A stretch of DNA of 64,000 nt from Tamarix chinensis. Its lineage: Eukaryota > Streptophyta > Magnoliopsida > Caryophyllales > Tamaricaceae. Location: assembly GCA_030549775.1 (NCBI GenBank), contig CM060180.1, forward strand, positions 27,981,590 to 28,045,589, written 5' to 3'. Position numbers and translations under genes: made by a program. Shown here in pieces: positions 24,809 through 36,300 of the stretch. Position 1 is the first letter of the stretch. Each line of letters opens with the position of its first letter. The notes beneath the pieces were generated by a model. The model made no database searches and was not told where the DNA came from. It was given only the letters and a program-made list of their open reading frames with translations.

Positions 24809-25887
24809 CAGTGGCAGAGCTAGACTTTTAATCCCATGGTGTCCCCGTAGTATTTTGTATAAACAAATAAAATTAATACATAATTTTTTCAAATTTTTTA
24901 ATTTTTTTTTCATATTAGCTATAAGTTTTACTACTAATGACTTCAAATACAAATATATTTGCCATTATCATAAGAATATATTCACTTACCGATTGCTCAT
25001 TAAATGTTATACCTTAATCTTAACAAAATTATAGATAATTGGGCTAATTTATTTCGTATAATTTAGTGACTAAAATAATTAGTTTGATTTTGTGTCTTTC
25101 AATTAAAACTCAAACGACTTATCAAATAATAAAAATGTTATAAAAAGGATAAATGAAATATCCATATTTAATAATAACAATATCAAATATTTAGAATCAC
25201 TAATCAATTTATTTACTGGAATTCTAAATTTAATTTTCTAAGTTACATAACTAATGATTGATTAGCTAATTCTAATATAACTTACCTAGTAAAAGAATAA
25301 GATAAAAGAAATCAATTTACCTATTATAACAATATAAGATATCCACTTAAAGATATAAGATAAAAGAAATTAGCTTGAATTAATTATCATAAACTAAAAT
25401 AAAAATATAATACCAAGTAAAGCCCTACTAAAACCACAAAAAAGGAAGAAAAGAAAAGAAACAAAATAGTAGTAGACTGGTGGCACTAAAGAAAAGAAAA
25501 AAATATAAACCTACCAACAAGTAGCAATGAAATACAAACAAGCAGTATATCATGGGAGTTCGATGGTACTACAGAAAAAAAATAGAAACCTACCAATAAA
25601 TAGTAATAAAAAACAAACAAGTTGTGCACCGTAGGAATCGAATTCCCCTTCACTTGTTTACGGGCCGATGGGTGCCCACCACTGCATTAATTTAATTATT
25701 TGCAAGTAGTGTCCAAGCTGCTGTAAAAGACGTAGTCAATGACTTCAAGTCGGCTGTACAAGCATGAGCCTCTGGCAAGATCGAGAAATCGTTGGACTGC
25801 AGCCTTTGGGTGACATCCATTTAACCATTCACATGTCAGGTCCATGGTGTCCCAGGACACCATAGAAAAGGCCTGGCTCCGCCCCTG
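24809..25887. mobile_element. Non-autonomous hAT element, 1,079 bp
   Basis: Terminal inverted repeats cagtggcagagctag on the left and ctggctccgcccctg on the right, followed inward by matching cttttnnnnncatggtgtcc segments. Flanked by a perfect 8-bp duplication gctacaca at 24,801-24,808 and 25,888-25,895. The interior is AT-rich with no transposase. It lies close to the symmetry centre of the two head-to-head MULE copies. Confidence 0.85.
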
Positions 25888-25895
25888 GCTACACA

Positions 25896-26469
25896 TCTAC
25901 TATACTAAGTTGACACTCCTCAAAATCCATATATATTTTTTTGTTTAACCATTTTAGCCCCTTCATTTATCCACTCCACTCCTCTTCACTTCTCTTTTCT
26001 CTTTCCTCTTTCTTATCATTTGTTAATCTTTAACATCCAATTCACACAATCTTCAATACAATAATTATGGAATAAGAGAATAATAATAATAATTGTTTTA
26101 GCCAGGAAGAGCTCGGCGAAATAATGGTACACCATATTTTATTCTAAATAATTTTGGACCCAACGGGTAAGTGACTTGAATCCCCCCCTTCCATTTGGGT
26201 AATTTACCCATTATAGGGAAAGGCTAATGGGCACTTCACTTTGAAGATCGCATTTGTGACAGATCATTCACCCAGAAGAGCATATTTTTTATGGACCATT
26301 CACTCATATATATTATACTTTGGTGGGGAATTACCCAAATATCCTCATTCTGTAATTTTTTTCTATTCATTTCTATATTTATGTATTCCTTTATATATAT
26401 ATTGTTAATTACATGATCAAGATCCACTTAATACTTATTAGAGTGGATTGTTTGCTACGAACAATATTT
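25896..26469 (+). other. 5' region of the right MULE
   Basis: Pyrimidine-rich leader (ctccactcctcttcacttc) then AT-rich sequence with several short phrases shared with the opposite strand of 24,262-24,700. A tggggaattaccc / gggtaatttaccca pair (26,200-26,340) forms short inverted motifs. No gene seen. Confidence 0.45.
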
Positions 26470-27770
26470 TTGGTGTTTGGTAGGTTGAAGAAACTGGAAG
26501 GCCATATAAATGGTTTTAAGTATCAAGAGGTTAACAAAGGTAAGGTTTGGATACATTATAAGATAGATGGTGCATATAGAAGATGACTTTTAGTGAATTC
26601 AGAAAGTATTTGATCTATCATATCTAAAAAGTATGGTTATGAATTCAAGATATGTGGATAGGAAGATGATTGTGATGGTTGTATATTGGAAGTAGAATGT
26701 GGTTTTCATAATCATAAATTAGGAAAGTATTTTTGCAACATTTTTCTGATTGTTGATTGTCTCTAGAAGAACATAAGTTGATGCACAAAGTAATCCTGAT
26801 AAATGTCAAACCAAGGAAGAATATCAACAAGTTGAAACAGGATGATGAGGGAAGATAATAAAATGTTTACTACAATCTATTATGCTAGATATAAGTTCAA
26901 TGTACAGAGCATACAATGAAATATCGGTACCGCAATTGCGCATCGGCTGCAATTTCACTGTTTTTGGGTTAGCCGCGATGTGAAATTCCAAAAATACGAC
27001 CGTTTTAGAAAATCCCATATTTATCACCACGATATCAGCAAAATTTCAAATATCGGCTGATATTTTACCGATATTTGTTGTGTAAAAGAATTAAAAAATC
27101 AATCCGCGACATATAAAATATCATTCATGACACCCCGATACCGCGACCGCAATCGCAATTGCGACCGTAACCACAGTTTTATTGTATGGTACAGAGTTTG
27201 ATGGGATGTACAATCATACAATGGTTATTACACTTAAAGGAAACCAATGAACATCATTTATAGCAACAACCGTTTCCCAACTCTAATGTGGTTAATAATA
27301 TTATATTTGTGCACCAGGATTATGTTGTTCCATTTCATATGTTATTTGTTTAGATTGTACATACACAACCAATAAGTACAACCTTTCTTTATTAAAGGTC
27401 ATTGGTTGTGTTTTTAGTTTTAAGAATTTTACCAATGCATTGGTATTTATGATGAAAGAAAAAGAAGATAAATACGAATGGATCCTTGATATGGTAAAGA
27501 GATTAATGGAGTACTATGAATTAAATGTAGTGATCATTGATAGGAAACTATCACTAATGCAAATAATGCGCAAAGCCTTCCCTAATACAACACCTTCTTA
27601 TGTAGATGATACATTAATAAGAATGTTCTCTCTTGTGCTAAAAAAAATATGGGAAGTCTAGAATTAGGAGAACGTTTCCAGGGTAGATAGAGGAATATTT
27701 TAGCAGCGATTGTACTTGAGACGTATGAGAATGAGCTTTTACTTATTGATGAGTTCATATTTTTACATAT
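26470..27770 (+). pseudogene. MULE transposase N-terminal half, right arm
   Basis: Plus-strand counterpart of the left copy. The zinc-binding region reads DDCDGCILEVECGFHNHKLGKYF (26,670-26,737; two fused conserved blocks), then RYKFNVQS just before the 279-bp MITE. After the MITE: WLLHLKETNEH, the catalytic LDCTYTTNKYNL (27,350-27,390), VIGCVFSFKNFTNALVF, KYEWILDMVKRLMEYYE, and NVVIIDRKLSLMQIMRKAF with the second D region, then SYVDDTLIRMF. The last open stretch (27,440-27,661) is 73 codons without a stop. The gene breaks near 27,770 and resumes at about 56,290. Frameshifts and stops show it is inactive. Confidence 0.82.
26910..27188. mobile_element. hAT-type MITE, 279 bp
   Basis: Ends catacaatgaaa and ttttattgtatg are inverted repeats (one mismatch over twelve) and the flanks are a perfect 8-bp duplication gtacagag (26,902-26,909 and 27,189-27,196). 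The interior is unusually rich in CG-containing motifs for this window, with accgcaattgcg on the left and cgcaattgcgacc on the right as subterminal inverted repeats. It interrupts the MULE transposase open frame; removing it and one duplication rejoins the coding blocks. Confidence 0.9.
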
Positions 27771-28319
27771 TTTATAATCTTTTAATATTAGTTGTTGGTC
27801 TTTTATTTAAGTAATATATGAGAATAATTATAATTTTGTGCTTAAATGATAATCATCTTATATATTTTATTATTTGAGACAAAAATATATAAAATAAACG
27901 AATTTAAAATGTAAGATTATTAATTAATATTTTATGTTATTTTGTAGGTAAAATAAAAATAAAATAAAGTGTTGAGTATTTTGGACCAAAGGCCCAAAAG
28001 AGATCCAACACAACAGCCAAATAAAGTTATAAAAGAAAAGGAAGATGTTGATAGAAGGGGGAGGAGCCAAGAAAGAAAGAAAGGAAAAAAAAGATGACGT
28101 TGGGTGAAGGCACAGGAGAAGAAAGCCAACGAAGGAGATAGCTGTTGAAAGAAGAAAAAAGGAGGAGAGACCAATGTAGCAATATGCTGCATTAGAAGAA
28201 AAAGAAACAAAGATCCGGTGAGCTAGGAAAAGAAGAAGAAGTTAGAAAGTGAAACAGAGAGTCAGAGAAGTCAAGGTCGCAAAAGTCAGCTGCAGCAGAA
28301 GAAAAATAATTGATGGGCG
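27771..28319. other. Segment X-left: sequence inserted in right MULE
   Basis: AT-rich to about 27,940, then a purine-rich stretch (gaagatgttgatagaagggg, gaaagaaaggaaaa). It separates the MULE half ending at 27,770 from element A1 and must continue at 45,545-46,448 once A1 is removed. X may be a further LTR or leader of an older element. I could not name it, and its left border is approximate. Confidence 0.4.
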
Positions 28320-28967
28320 GTAGTTGTAACACCCCAAAATTTATTACTGAAATTTTTTATTTTATAGTCGAAGCTTATAACCAAAATAATGGATGTTACC
28401 GTCTTAATCAATATAAGTATGGCTTACCATACCATACTCACATTAATCAAATGGCTAAAACCATTACAAGTAAAATAGGGTACTCAGAAATAAGAGGAGC
28501 TTTATGATGTAAATATGAGTTGCAGACTATCTCCGAGTATAATATCGAAAATACAGACAAATGGAGAACCATGGATCAAAGGGTCCAAAAAGGTATCTGG
28601 GTGAAATAACATCCAGATAATATGACTATTTTCCCAAACACACAATACATATAAACGTCAATCCTCCCCATACAATGCATCAAAGGCGACGAAATCATCA
28701 ACTGGGTCCTCAAAGAAACACGTAAAACTATCAAATTCTTCTGCTCGTGGGAATGAGAAACACCCGTATAAAGGATTATCAGTAAGCTACATACTGAGTA
28801 AAGTAATAATACAGTCAAAATAGGAAAACATATAATTTCAAGCATTCACAAAGGAAAGTAGCATACATGTAAAATACAAAAATATATACAAGGTAAGTAC
28901 TAGACCAGATTCATTTTATGAGAATATAACATGATTCATTCTTTTTATTTACATTGATTTCAGGGAC

Positions 28968-29245
28968 CCCACTATTCTTAAAATGGTGGAACAGTCTGAA
29001 GTACCTTTCAGGGACAACACACCTAAGCCACTATTATTGTTTGGTGGAATAGACCCAACACCTGACCCTGACTCAAGTAATCTTTCACTTTTAAATAATT
29101 AGTGTTCTATCCATTACTTATCTCATATCATATTCTTATTTACGTTGAGTATAGGGCCTCACTATTTTTAATCTGGTTGAACGGACTGAAGCATCTCTTA
29201 AGGACAAGATACCTGAGCTACTATTATCGTCTAGTGGAACGGACG
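28968..29245 (+). repeat. CCACTATT/GTGGAAC repeat module in A1
   Basis: Four or five degenerate units with ccactattcttaaaatgg, ccactattattgtttggtgg, tcactatttttaatctgg and ctactattatcgtctagtgg, each followed by a gaac box. Equivalent to 37,349-37,500 in A2. Confidence 0.7.
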
Positions 29246-30260
29246 CATAAATACCTCGGTCCAACTCACATGATATTTCATTTTAAATTATTAATATTTT
29301 ACTCATGACTGGTTTATGAGGAAAAAAATGATTAAGGCAAGCGAGACTTCAACATACAAGTAACAAGACTATTCTCAAAGGTTGATATGCTTATTTTTTC
29401 CAAAAACCCTAAATTCACAATTTAGTCATAACTCTTCCCGTAATGATAATTTATCCACCAAATTTAGTATATCTTCCTCCAATATAATTAGTATTAACAT
29501 ACCCAAAATACCAGTTCTAACTCCCACGTCTTCTACATGGAATAATAGCTCTATCTCAAAAGTTACTATTTACAAGGCTCCCAAAACCCTAATTTCATAG
29601 GTAATAAATAACTCTTTCCAGAAGGCTCATATAATTAAGAAATTGAATATACAATTCAAAAATACCAATATTAACCACATATACAAAATTCGTAGCCTAA
29701 TTCTAACATTTTACATATGTGATGATAAAATTATCGTTAAAGGTTACTATTCTCAAATTAGATTATTCTCTCGTCTAATGAACTAATGACATTCATAATC
29801 ACTCCCGAATACTTCACATTATATTATTAGCATATTATAATCCATCTAACATGTTAAAATACCAAAATTTCCATATTAACACTTATTAACCAAAATGTCC
29901 TTAAATATAGCCGATAGCCCTTACTTTACAAAAAGCTTATATTTTCTATATCACTAATTCCCATTTGTCATGTTTTATTAGGCCCATATTATTCTCCCAC
30001 AATTTATACTCATTCACAAAAATTATGGCTTAGCATAACAACATCATATCAACACTTATTTTGTTGTTCTTACTCTTTTCTAGCATATAATCCAAACTAT
30101 CATAATATATTATTAACAACATGCATTTAGCAATATAATAACAATAACATGTTAATACACATATCCATTCAAATATTTAACACAAATAACTAAACATCGA
30201 CTAATATCCTTATAGAAAGGCTCTGGTCTCGAAATACGCTTATTCTATTCTAGCTTTTTT

Positions 30261-30290
30261 GGTATTTTTGGTAATTCAACTAAGAACAAT
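30261..30290 (+). other. Unoccupied homologue of the hAT target site
   Basis: In A1 the segment ggta-tttttggt-aattcaac corresponds to ggta-ctcccagt-[hAT]-ctcccagt-aattcacc in A2. The site is uninterrupted here, which independently confirms the boundaries of the hAT insertion. The target octamers differ mostly by C/T or A/G changes. Confidence 0.8.
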
Positions 30291-33200
30291 TAGTAAAACC
30301 ACAATTATCGAATTAATATTTAATAGATAAAGTAATAATAATAATAAAAATATTAAAATATTATTTTTTTAAATCACCAAAATACCCTTACTATTTTATA
30401 ATAGGTACCCAAAATTTTTAAACCCTAAACCCCTCCCTCCTCAAGCTGCGAATGCAGCGTGAGCTTGAGCGCAAGGAGGGATAAGTTGGGAAGGTGATGG
30501 ATGACCGAGAGGTGGCAATTGGTGGGGGATAGGGTGTGTTGTGGGAAGGATGGTGGTCGTTGCTAGATGCTACGACAAAGGGTGGTGTTAGCTTGGTGGG
30601 ATAGACCTGCTGCAGCGGAAGGGTGCTCTGCATGGAGCTACAGTCAGTTGGTTTAGTTAGGTGTTGTGCATGCAGGGGTAGTGAGGTTGGTGCCTAGCTG
30701 TAGGGTGGTAGTTGTGGGTAGAGTGTTGTGGGAAGGCTGGTGGGTGTAGAAAAATGGAGGATGGCCGATCGACGGTGGAGGTGCAGAGGTTGCGAATGGT
30801 GGCTCGAAGGGCCAGTATAAAGGAGGTGATGCACAAATGGAGGGTAGGGAGGAGGAAAAGGGTGATTGGAGGTTGGAATGACAGCCGCGGCTGGAGGCTG
30901 TGTTTGGTTGGAGAAAGGGAGGCGTTGAGGGAGTGATGCAAGGGTTAGAGCATGAGCAAGGCTGGCGATGGTGGAACAGGGCAGAGAGTGACACGGGGGG
31001 AAGGGTGGCGTTTGGTTGAAGAAGAAGATCAAGAAAGGTGGTGCAGAGGTGGGCTGCGGTTGGTGGTGGAATTTATACAGAAAAAGGAGGGATGGAGAAG
31101 GCTGTCAGTGGTGGCAGTGCTAGCAGCTGCAAAGTGGTGCCTTCTTGGATTGGTGTGCGATGGACAGGAGGTGGTAGGGGGAAGGAGGTTGTGCCAAAAT
31201 TGTAGAAATAGGAGGGAAGATAAGGGACAATTGGGAGCATTTATTTCTGCGCAGATATGTATATGCATATCAGCATATGCATACACAAGGAAAGCAAGGG
31301 GTTGTGACCGGGTGAGGAAAAGAGAAAAGAGAAAATAAAAAAGAACAAAAAAAGATTTAGCCCTAACCCATAACCGTAGGGGATAGGAAAAGATGGGAAA
31401 GAAATATGAAAAAAAAAAAAAAGAAAAGAAACGTGCATGTAAGAATAAGCACAAAAAAAAGACTAGCTAGGAAATAGGATAATATATATATATAAGGGAA
31501 GGTGAAGAAAAGAAAGGAAAGATAGTGAGTTTAGATTAAAATAATTTTGGTTAGGGTATTAGTATAACACCCCCAAAATTTACTAAAAAAATAAATTATT
31601 TTACGGTGGAAGCTTATAACCAAAATATCGGGTGTTACCGCCGTAATCGATGTAAATCTAGCTTACTATACTATCCTTATATCAATCACCAGACTAAAAC
31701 TATTACAAGTAAAATAGAGTAATCAGAAATAGTAGGAGCTTTATAATGTAAATACGAATTGAAGATTATCTCCAAGTACAATATCCAAAACACAAACAAA
31801 AGAGGTAATATGGATCAAAGAGTCCAAAAAGGTATTCGGTTAAAAATAATGTTCGGATAAAATGTAATACCCCAAAAATTTAAAACCTAGAATTTAATAA
31901 ATAATCCTCATTTAGGATAATTTAATTTTTAAATTTATTTAATTTAATTATTTTATGGATTTGTGAGCATGTAAAAATGGATATGAATATTTCATAAATT
32001 AAAATAAATATTTTATTATTTTATCATACTAATTTTATTTAAATAAATTTCCAAACCAATATTTTAATAAAATTACCCTTTTTAAACTAATATATTAAAT
32101 TCTAATAAATTAAATTATTAAATTAATTTATCTATTAAAAATATTAAATGAAATTATTCCAAAAATTATTTTATTTTATTTTCCTTTTTTCTTTTTCCTT
32201 TTTCTTTCCTCTTTTTACTTTTTTTCTTTTCCTCCTTTTTCCTTTTTCTTCCCCTTCGGCCCGCCCAACCCCCGTCCCTCCTTTCTCCCTCGCATTAGGC
32301 CACCGGCTCACTCCTTTTCTCCGTCTCCCTCCCCCTCGCATCTAGCCCCAACCTGTCTCCCCTTCTCTTTCTTTTCCTTTCTACTTCCCTCGATTGGGCT
32401 AACCTAACTTCCTTTGTATTTCCCCCTCTCCCTTGTGTGCACGCGCTGACCTCCTTCCCTTCTCCCCCGCCTGGCTGGCCCGCCTTTTCTTTTCTCTCCT
32501 TATTATTCCCTTCTTCTTTCTCCTTCAACTTTTCACACATGGACAACATGCCACTTGCCTTGCCACCTGCTATTGCAGCCTACAACCCTACTCCCTTTCC
32601 TTCCATTTTCGGCCACACCAACCCTACAACCTTCCCCCATGTGCCTTCCCTTTCTTCCTTCCTTCTTCTTGTAACCTGCCACCATACCCTATAATCACAA
32701 CCACCTAACCAGCCACGCCTTCCTCCCTTCCCTCTTCCTTTTCTTCTCCTTATCTTCCCCTTCTCTACCCATTTTTTGAGCTCACTCACCTCCTTGCAAA
32801 GCCCCCTCTCTTTTCCTTCTTTCCTTACCTTCTCCCCCCTGTTTTTGCTTTGTCATCCTCAACCACCGCCTCTATCACCTAGCTGATCATTGACGCCACC
32901 TCCCTAACAGTGTCACCCTCACTCGCCCCTAAAGTCCCCTTCCTTTCCTTCCTTTTCTTTCCTCTCCTTCTCGGCCTCCATCCTACACCACCACCGTCCT
33001 CCGCCTCCTTTCTCCTCCGCTGCCTCCACAACCACCAATCCACTCTCTAACACCTCCTCTACCACCCCACTTCCTCCCCTTGGCCAAAATTGCCCCAACA
33101 GCCCCTCCCTTCTCTTCTTCTTTTCCCTTCATTCTTCTCCTTTGCCCAACCTTCCCCCCATTTTTTCAGCCCTGCAGCCACCGTCTTTTCCACTCTGAGC

Positions 33201-34059
33201 CACCAATCATCCACCCCTGACAACCATCTACACCCCTACTCCATCCCCGTACCCAGCCACCACCCTTTCCCTTCTCCACACTTCTCCCTTTTCGACTCCT
33301 TCTCCCTTTCATTCTTGCATGCAGTTCACGCTGCTCATGTAGCATGAGTCCTGCACCCCTCTTAGCCAAATTTAATTTAATTTTGAGGTATAACCATAGC
33401 TAATATTAGTATGTATTTGATTAAGCTTTTGATGAAAAATTATTCCTTTGATTTTCCACTTTTGATATAATAAATGTTGATATTATATTTAGGTATTTAT
33501 TTTTACTAATCAAAGCTAAAACCTTTAATTGGGGTATCGGTAAGGTTTGATTATTACTGAAAATAAGGTAACTATTATACCCTACTAAAATGTGTGGATA
33601 TACATATGCTAGCACATTAAGATTTTTAATATGTGCATATGCATGATGTATGTTGTTAATTATAATGTATTTAGTGGCATACGTTGATTAATGAAAAGAA
33701 AAACACGTTAATTTATGTGTCATGTGTAGAAATAATGCTTAATGAAGGAACCTTGTTATTAGGGATAATGTTAAATACATATGTATGATATGATACGCTA
33801 ATGTGGCCATTTGTTGCATAGATAATGTTAATATAAGCCTTAGGGGTATTTTAGTAATTTTATGTATAAAGGTATAGCCTAAATAAGTATGTGAAGTAGG
33901 TGATAATGAATATTCGTAATAAATGAGAATAGTTGGTGGTGTTGGATGATGTATATGAACCATATATATTAGAATTTTATGTGGTGAAGGTATCTTGGTA
34001 AAACTGGTATAATAAGGGCAAAATGATAATTTATAGGAGTAAATGGAGTAAAATGGTAA

Positions 34060-34960
34060 ATGGATAAGTAAGGAGGGCATTTTAGTAATTTTATATAGAA
34101 AAAGGGGATAACTTGGTAATTTTCGTGAGTAATAAGGTATTTTAGTAAATTAATTAAAGGAGAAGGGTATTTTGGTAATTTAACATAAAGGAAGGGTATT
34201 TTGATCCTTTGATATTTGATCATTTGATATAAAGGAAGGGTATTTTGGTAAATTGACATAAAGGAAGGGTATTTTGGTACTTTCACATAAGGGAATGATA
34301 TTTTGGTACTTTGACATAAGGGAATGGTATTTTGGCAATTTGACATAAATAAAGGGTATTTTGGTAATTTGACATAAAGAAAGGGTATTTTGGTATTTTG
34401 GCAATTTGACATAAATGAAGGGTATTTTGGGTAACTTGACATAAAAGAAGGTTATTTTGGTAATTTGACATAAAGGAAGGGTATTCTGATAATTTGGCGT
34501 AAAGGGAAGGGTAATTTGGTAATTTTAATAAGTAAGAGGGAGTAATTTGGTAATTTAACCAACCAAAAGGACAATTTGGTAATTTTAATAAGTAAGAAGG
34601 GTAATTTAGTAAATTAACCAACCAAAAGGGCAATTTGGTAATTTAATAAGTAAAAAGGATAATTTGGTAATTTAACCAACCAAAAGGGTAATTTAGTAAT
34701 TTTAGTAAATAAGAGGGGCAATTTGGTAATTTAACAAGTAAAAATGGGTTGTTCGGTAATTTAACCAACTGGAAGGGTGAAATTGGTAACTTAATAGGTA
34801 TAATGGGTAAACTTGGTGATTTAATAAGTACAGATGATAATTTGGTATTCTAACAAATATAAGGGTAATTTAATAATTATGCAAACATAGTAATATGATA
34901 ATTTGGCAAATAAAAAGGAATAACTTGGTAATTTTACAAACAATTGGTATTTTAGTAATT
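34060..34960 (+). repeat. Minisatellite based on GGTATTTTGGTAATTTGACAT
   Basis: About thirty degenerate units of 25-31 bases with the core gggtattttggtaatttgac or gggcaatttggtaattta. Units change gradually along the array, from GGTATTTTGG types on the left to GGTAATTTGGTAATTT types on the right. On the minus strand it yields long repetitive open frames (NTLPLCQ/YPSFMSN-like), which are by-products. A related array is in element F. Confidence 0.85.
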
Positions 34961-35934
34961 TTGTAAGGATGATGGGGGTAAATCGACAACTTGCATATAA
35001 CCTATCAGTGGATTAAATAAGTCTCCATAATCAAACATAAGTCATATTGAATAAAAAAAGGGGGATTTGATAAATCAGTGAGTATCACAAAAATATGGCA
35101 TAACCTAGGGTTGGATGGATAACTAATGGTGTGATATGGTATTTATCTCATATTCATAAAAGAGGTGTCTTAATCACTAATCATGCAGGGCAATGTGTGT
35201 TGGATGTGATACAAGAGCATGTTAGGGTTAAATGTTCCATGATCCTTCGATGTGGACTAACCAAACTCTAAGACTGTATTATGACTATGATGTGATAACC
35301 CTTTTATGGCATGTGAATAAACGGAAGTGAAATCTGACATGGAAATGGATGATACAAGTATGGATTTAGTGGTTTCTTTAAGTTAACACGGATGACCATA
35401 TGAATAAGGATTACTTTATAATAACATAAACAAATGGAAATGAATAAGTATGTGGTTGATGTGTTTCTTGTGGTCACCTTAATTAAGATACTAATAATTA
35501 AAGTGGAAGACCTCGAGATCAGGAATGGTGGCTCTTTAGTGGTTGTTATCCTAAAGATGTGGTTTAGCTCACAATTATTCTGGTATTTGCCTGTGTGCTT
35601 TAGTATCCCGGATAGGTCCTACATCTTACTCTATCTAATTCTACGAACCTATTTAGGGGGTATGCATGCTTATGGATTAAGTATCATTGTCGACAGGGTA
35701 CTGTGTGTCCTCGTGCACTAGTGAGACTAGGGTACCTTTGCGTCCATGTGTTGATGATTGAAGGGTGTTGTCTTAGTTTTATGCACCACTATGATCGGTG
35801 AACCTTTAAGTGTTCGGGTTCTTGATCTCCCCCTCGAGTTAAATAAATGGATGTGTTGTGCTAATTAAATAGAAAACACTAATAATGTAAAGTGAAAAGA
35901 TTATTGAGCCAGGCCCAGATGGATTATATCATAT

Positions 35935-36300
35935 GTACCGGTTCACTAGTTATAATAGTGGCTTGGAGCATTTTGCCCTATAAGATGTCTATGTGTATCG
36001 GTCCACCAATTATAATAGTGGCTAGGTGTGTGTTGTCCTAGAGTGTATTCTAGTCCACAGGTTATAATAGCGGGGGATCTCGAGCTCAATAAACCAAATC
36101 TTGGATGTGAATAAATCATGGAAAAATACTGAGCACTTATAGTAGCTAGACACACCATATGAGTTGAGACTACACCGATCCACTAGCAATAATAGTGGTC
36201 AGGACCCATCTACCCTAGAGACCAGTCCACCGATAAATAATAGTGGCTAGGTGCGCTCTGCCCCGAAGTGTATTATAGTCTACCGGCTATAATAGTGGGG
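35935..36300 (+). repeat. GGTCCACC/ATAATAGTGG repeat module in B
   Basis: Units with ggttcactagttataatagtgg, ggtccaccaattataatagt, tccacaggttataatagcgg, tccactagcaataatagtgg and taccggctataatagtgg (in pieces), spaced 55-70 bases. It is the reverse-strand counterpart of the ccactatt..ggtgga module in A1, A2, C and G. Confidence 0.75.

Noticed and set aside
25625..25690. Possible tRNA or SINE-like segment (ggaatcgaattcccc)
   Set aside because: The B-box-like phrase is not GGTTCGAANCC, no A box or cloverleaf is found upstream, and it lies within the non-autonomous hAT.
30418..31454. Overlapping open frames on both strands
   Set aside because: Located in the purine-rich third of A1, mirrored in A2 with different breaks, low complexity, no conserved domain.
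33969..34633. Repetitive minus-strand open frames resembling a repeat protein
   Set aside because: They follow the 29-30-bp minisatellite of element B, change frame between units and have no start context; the homologous array in F shows the same by-product.
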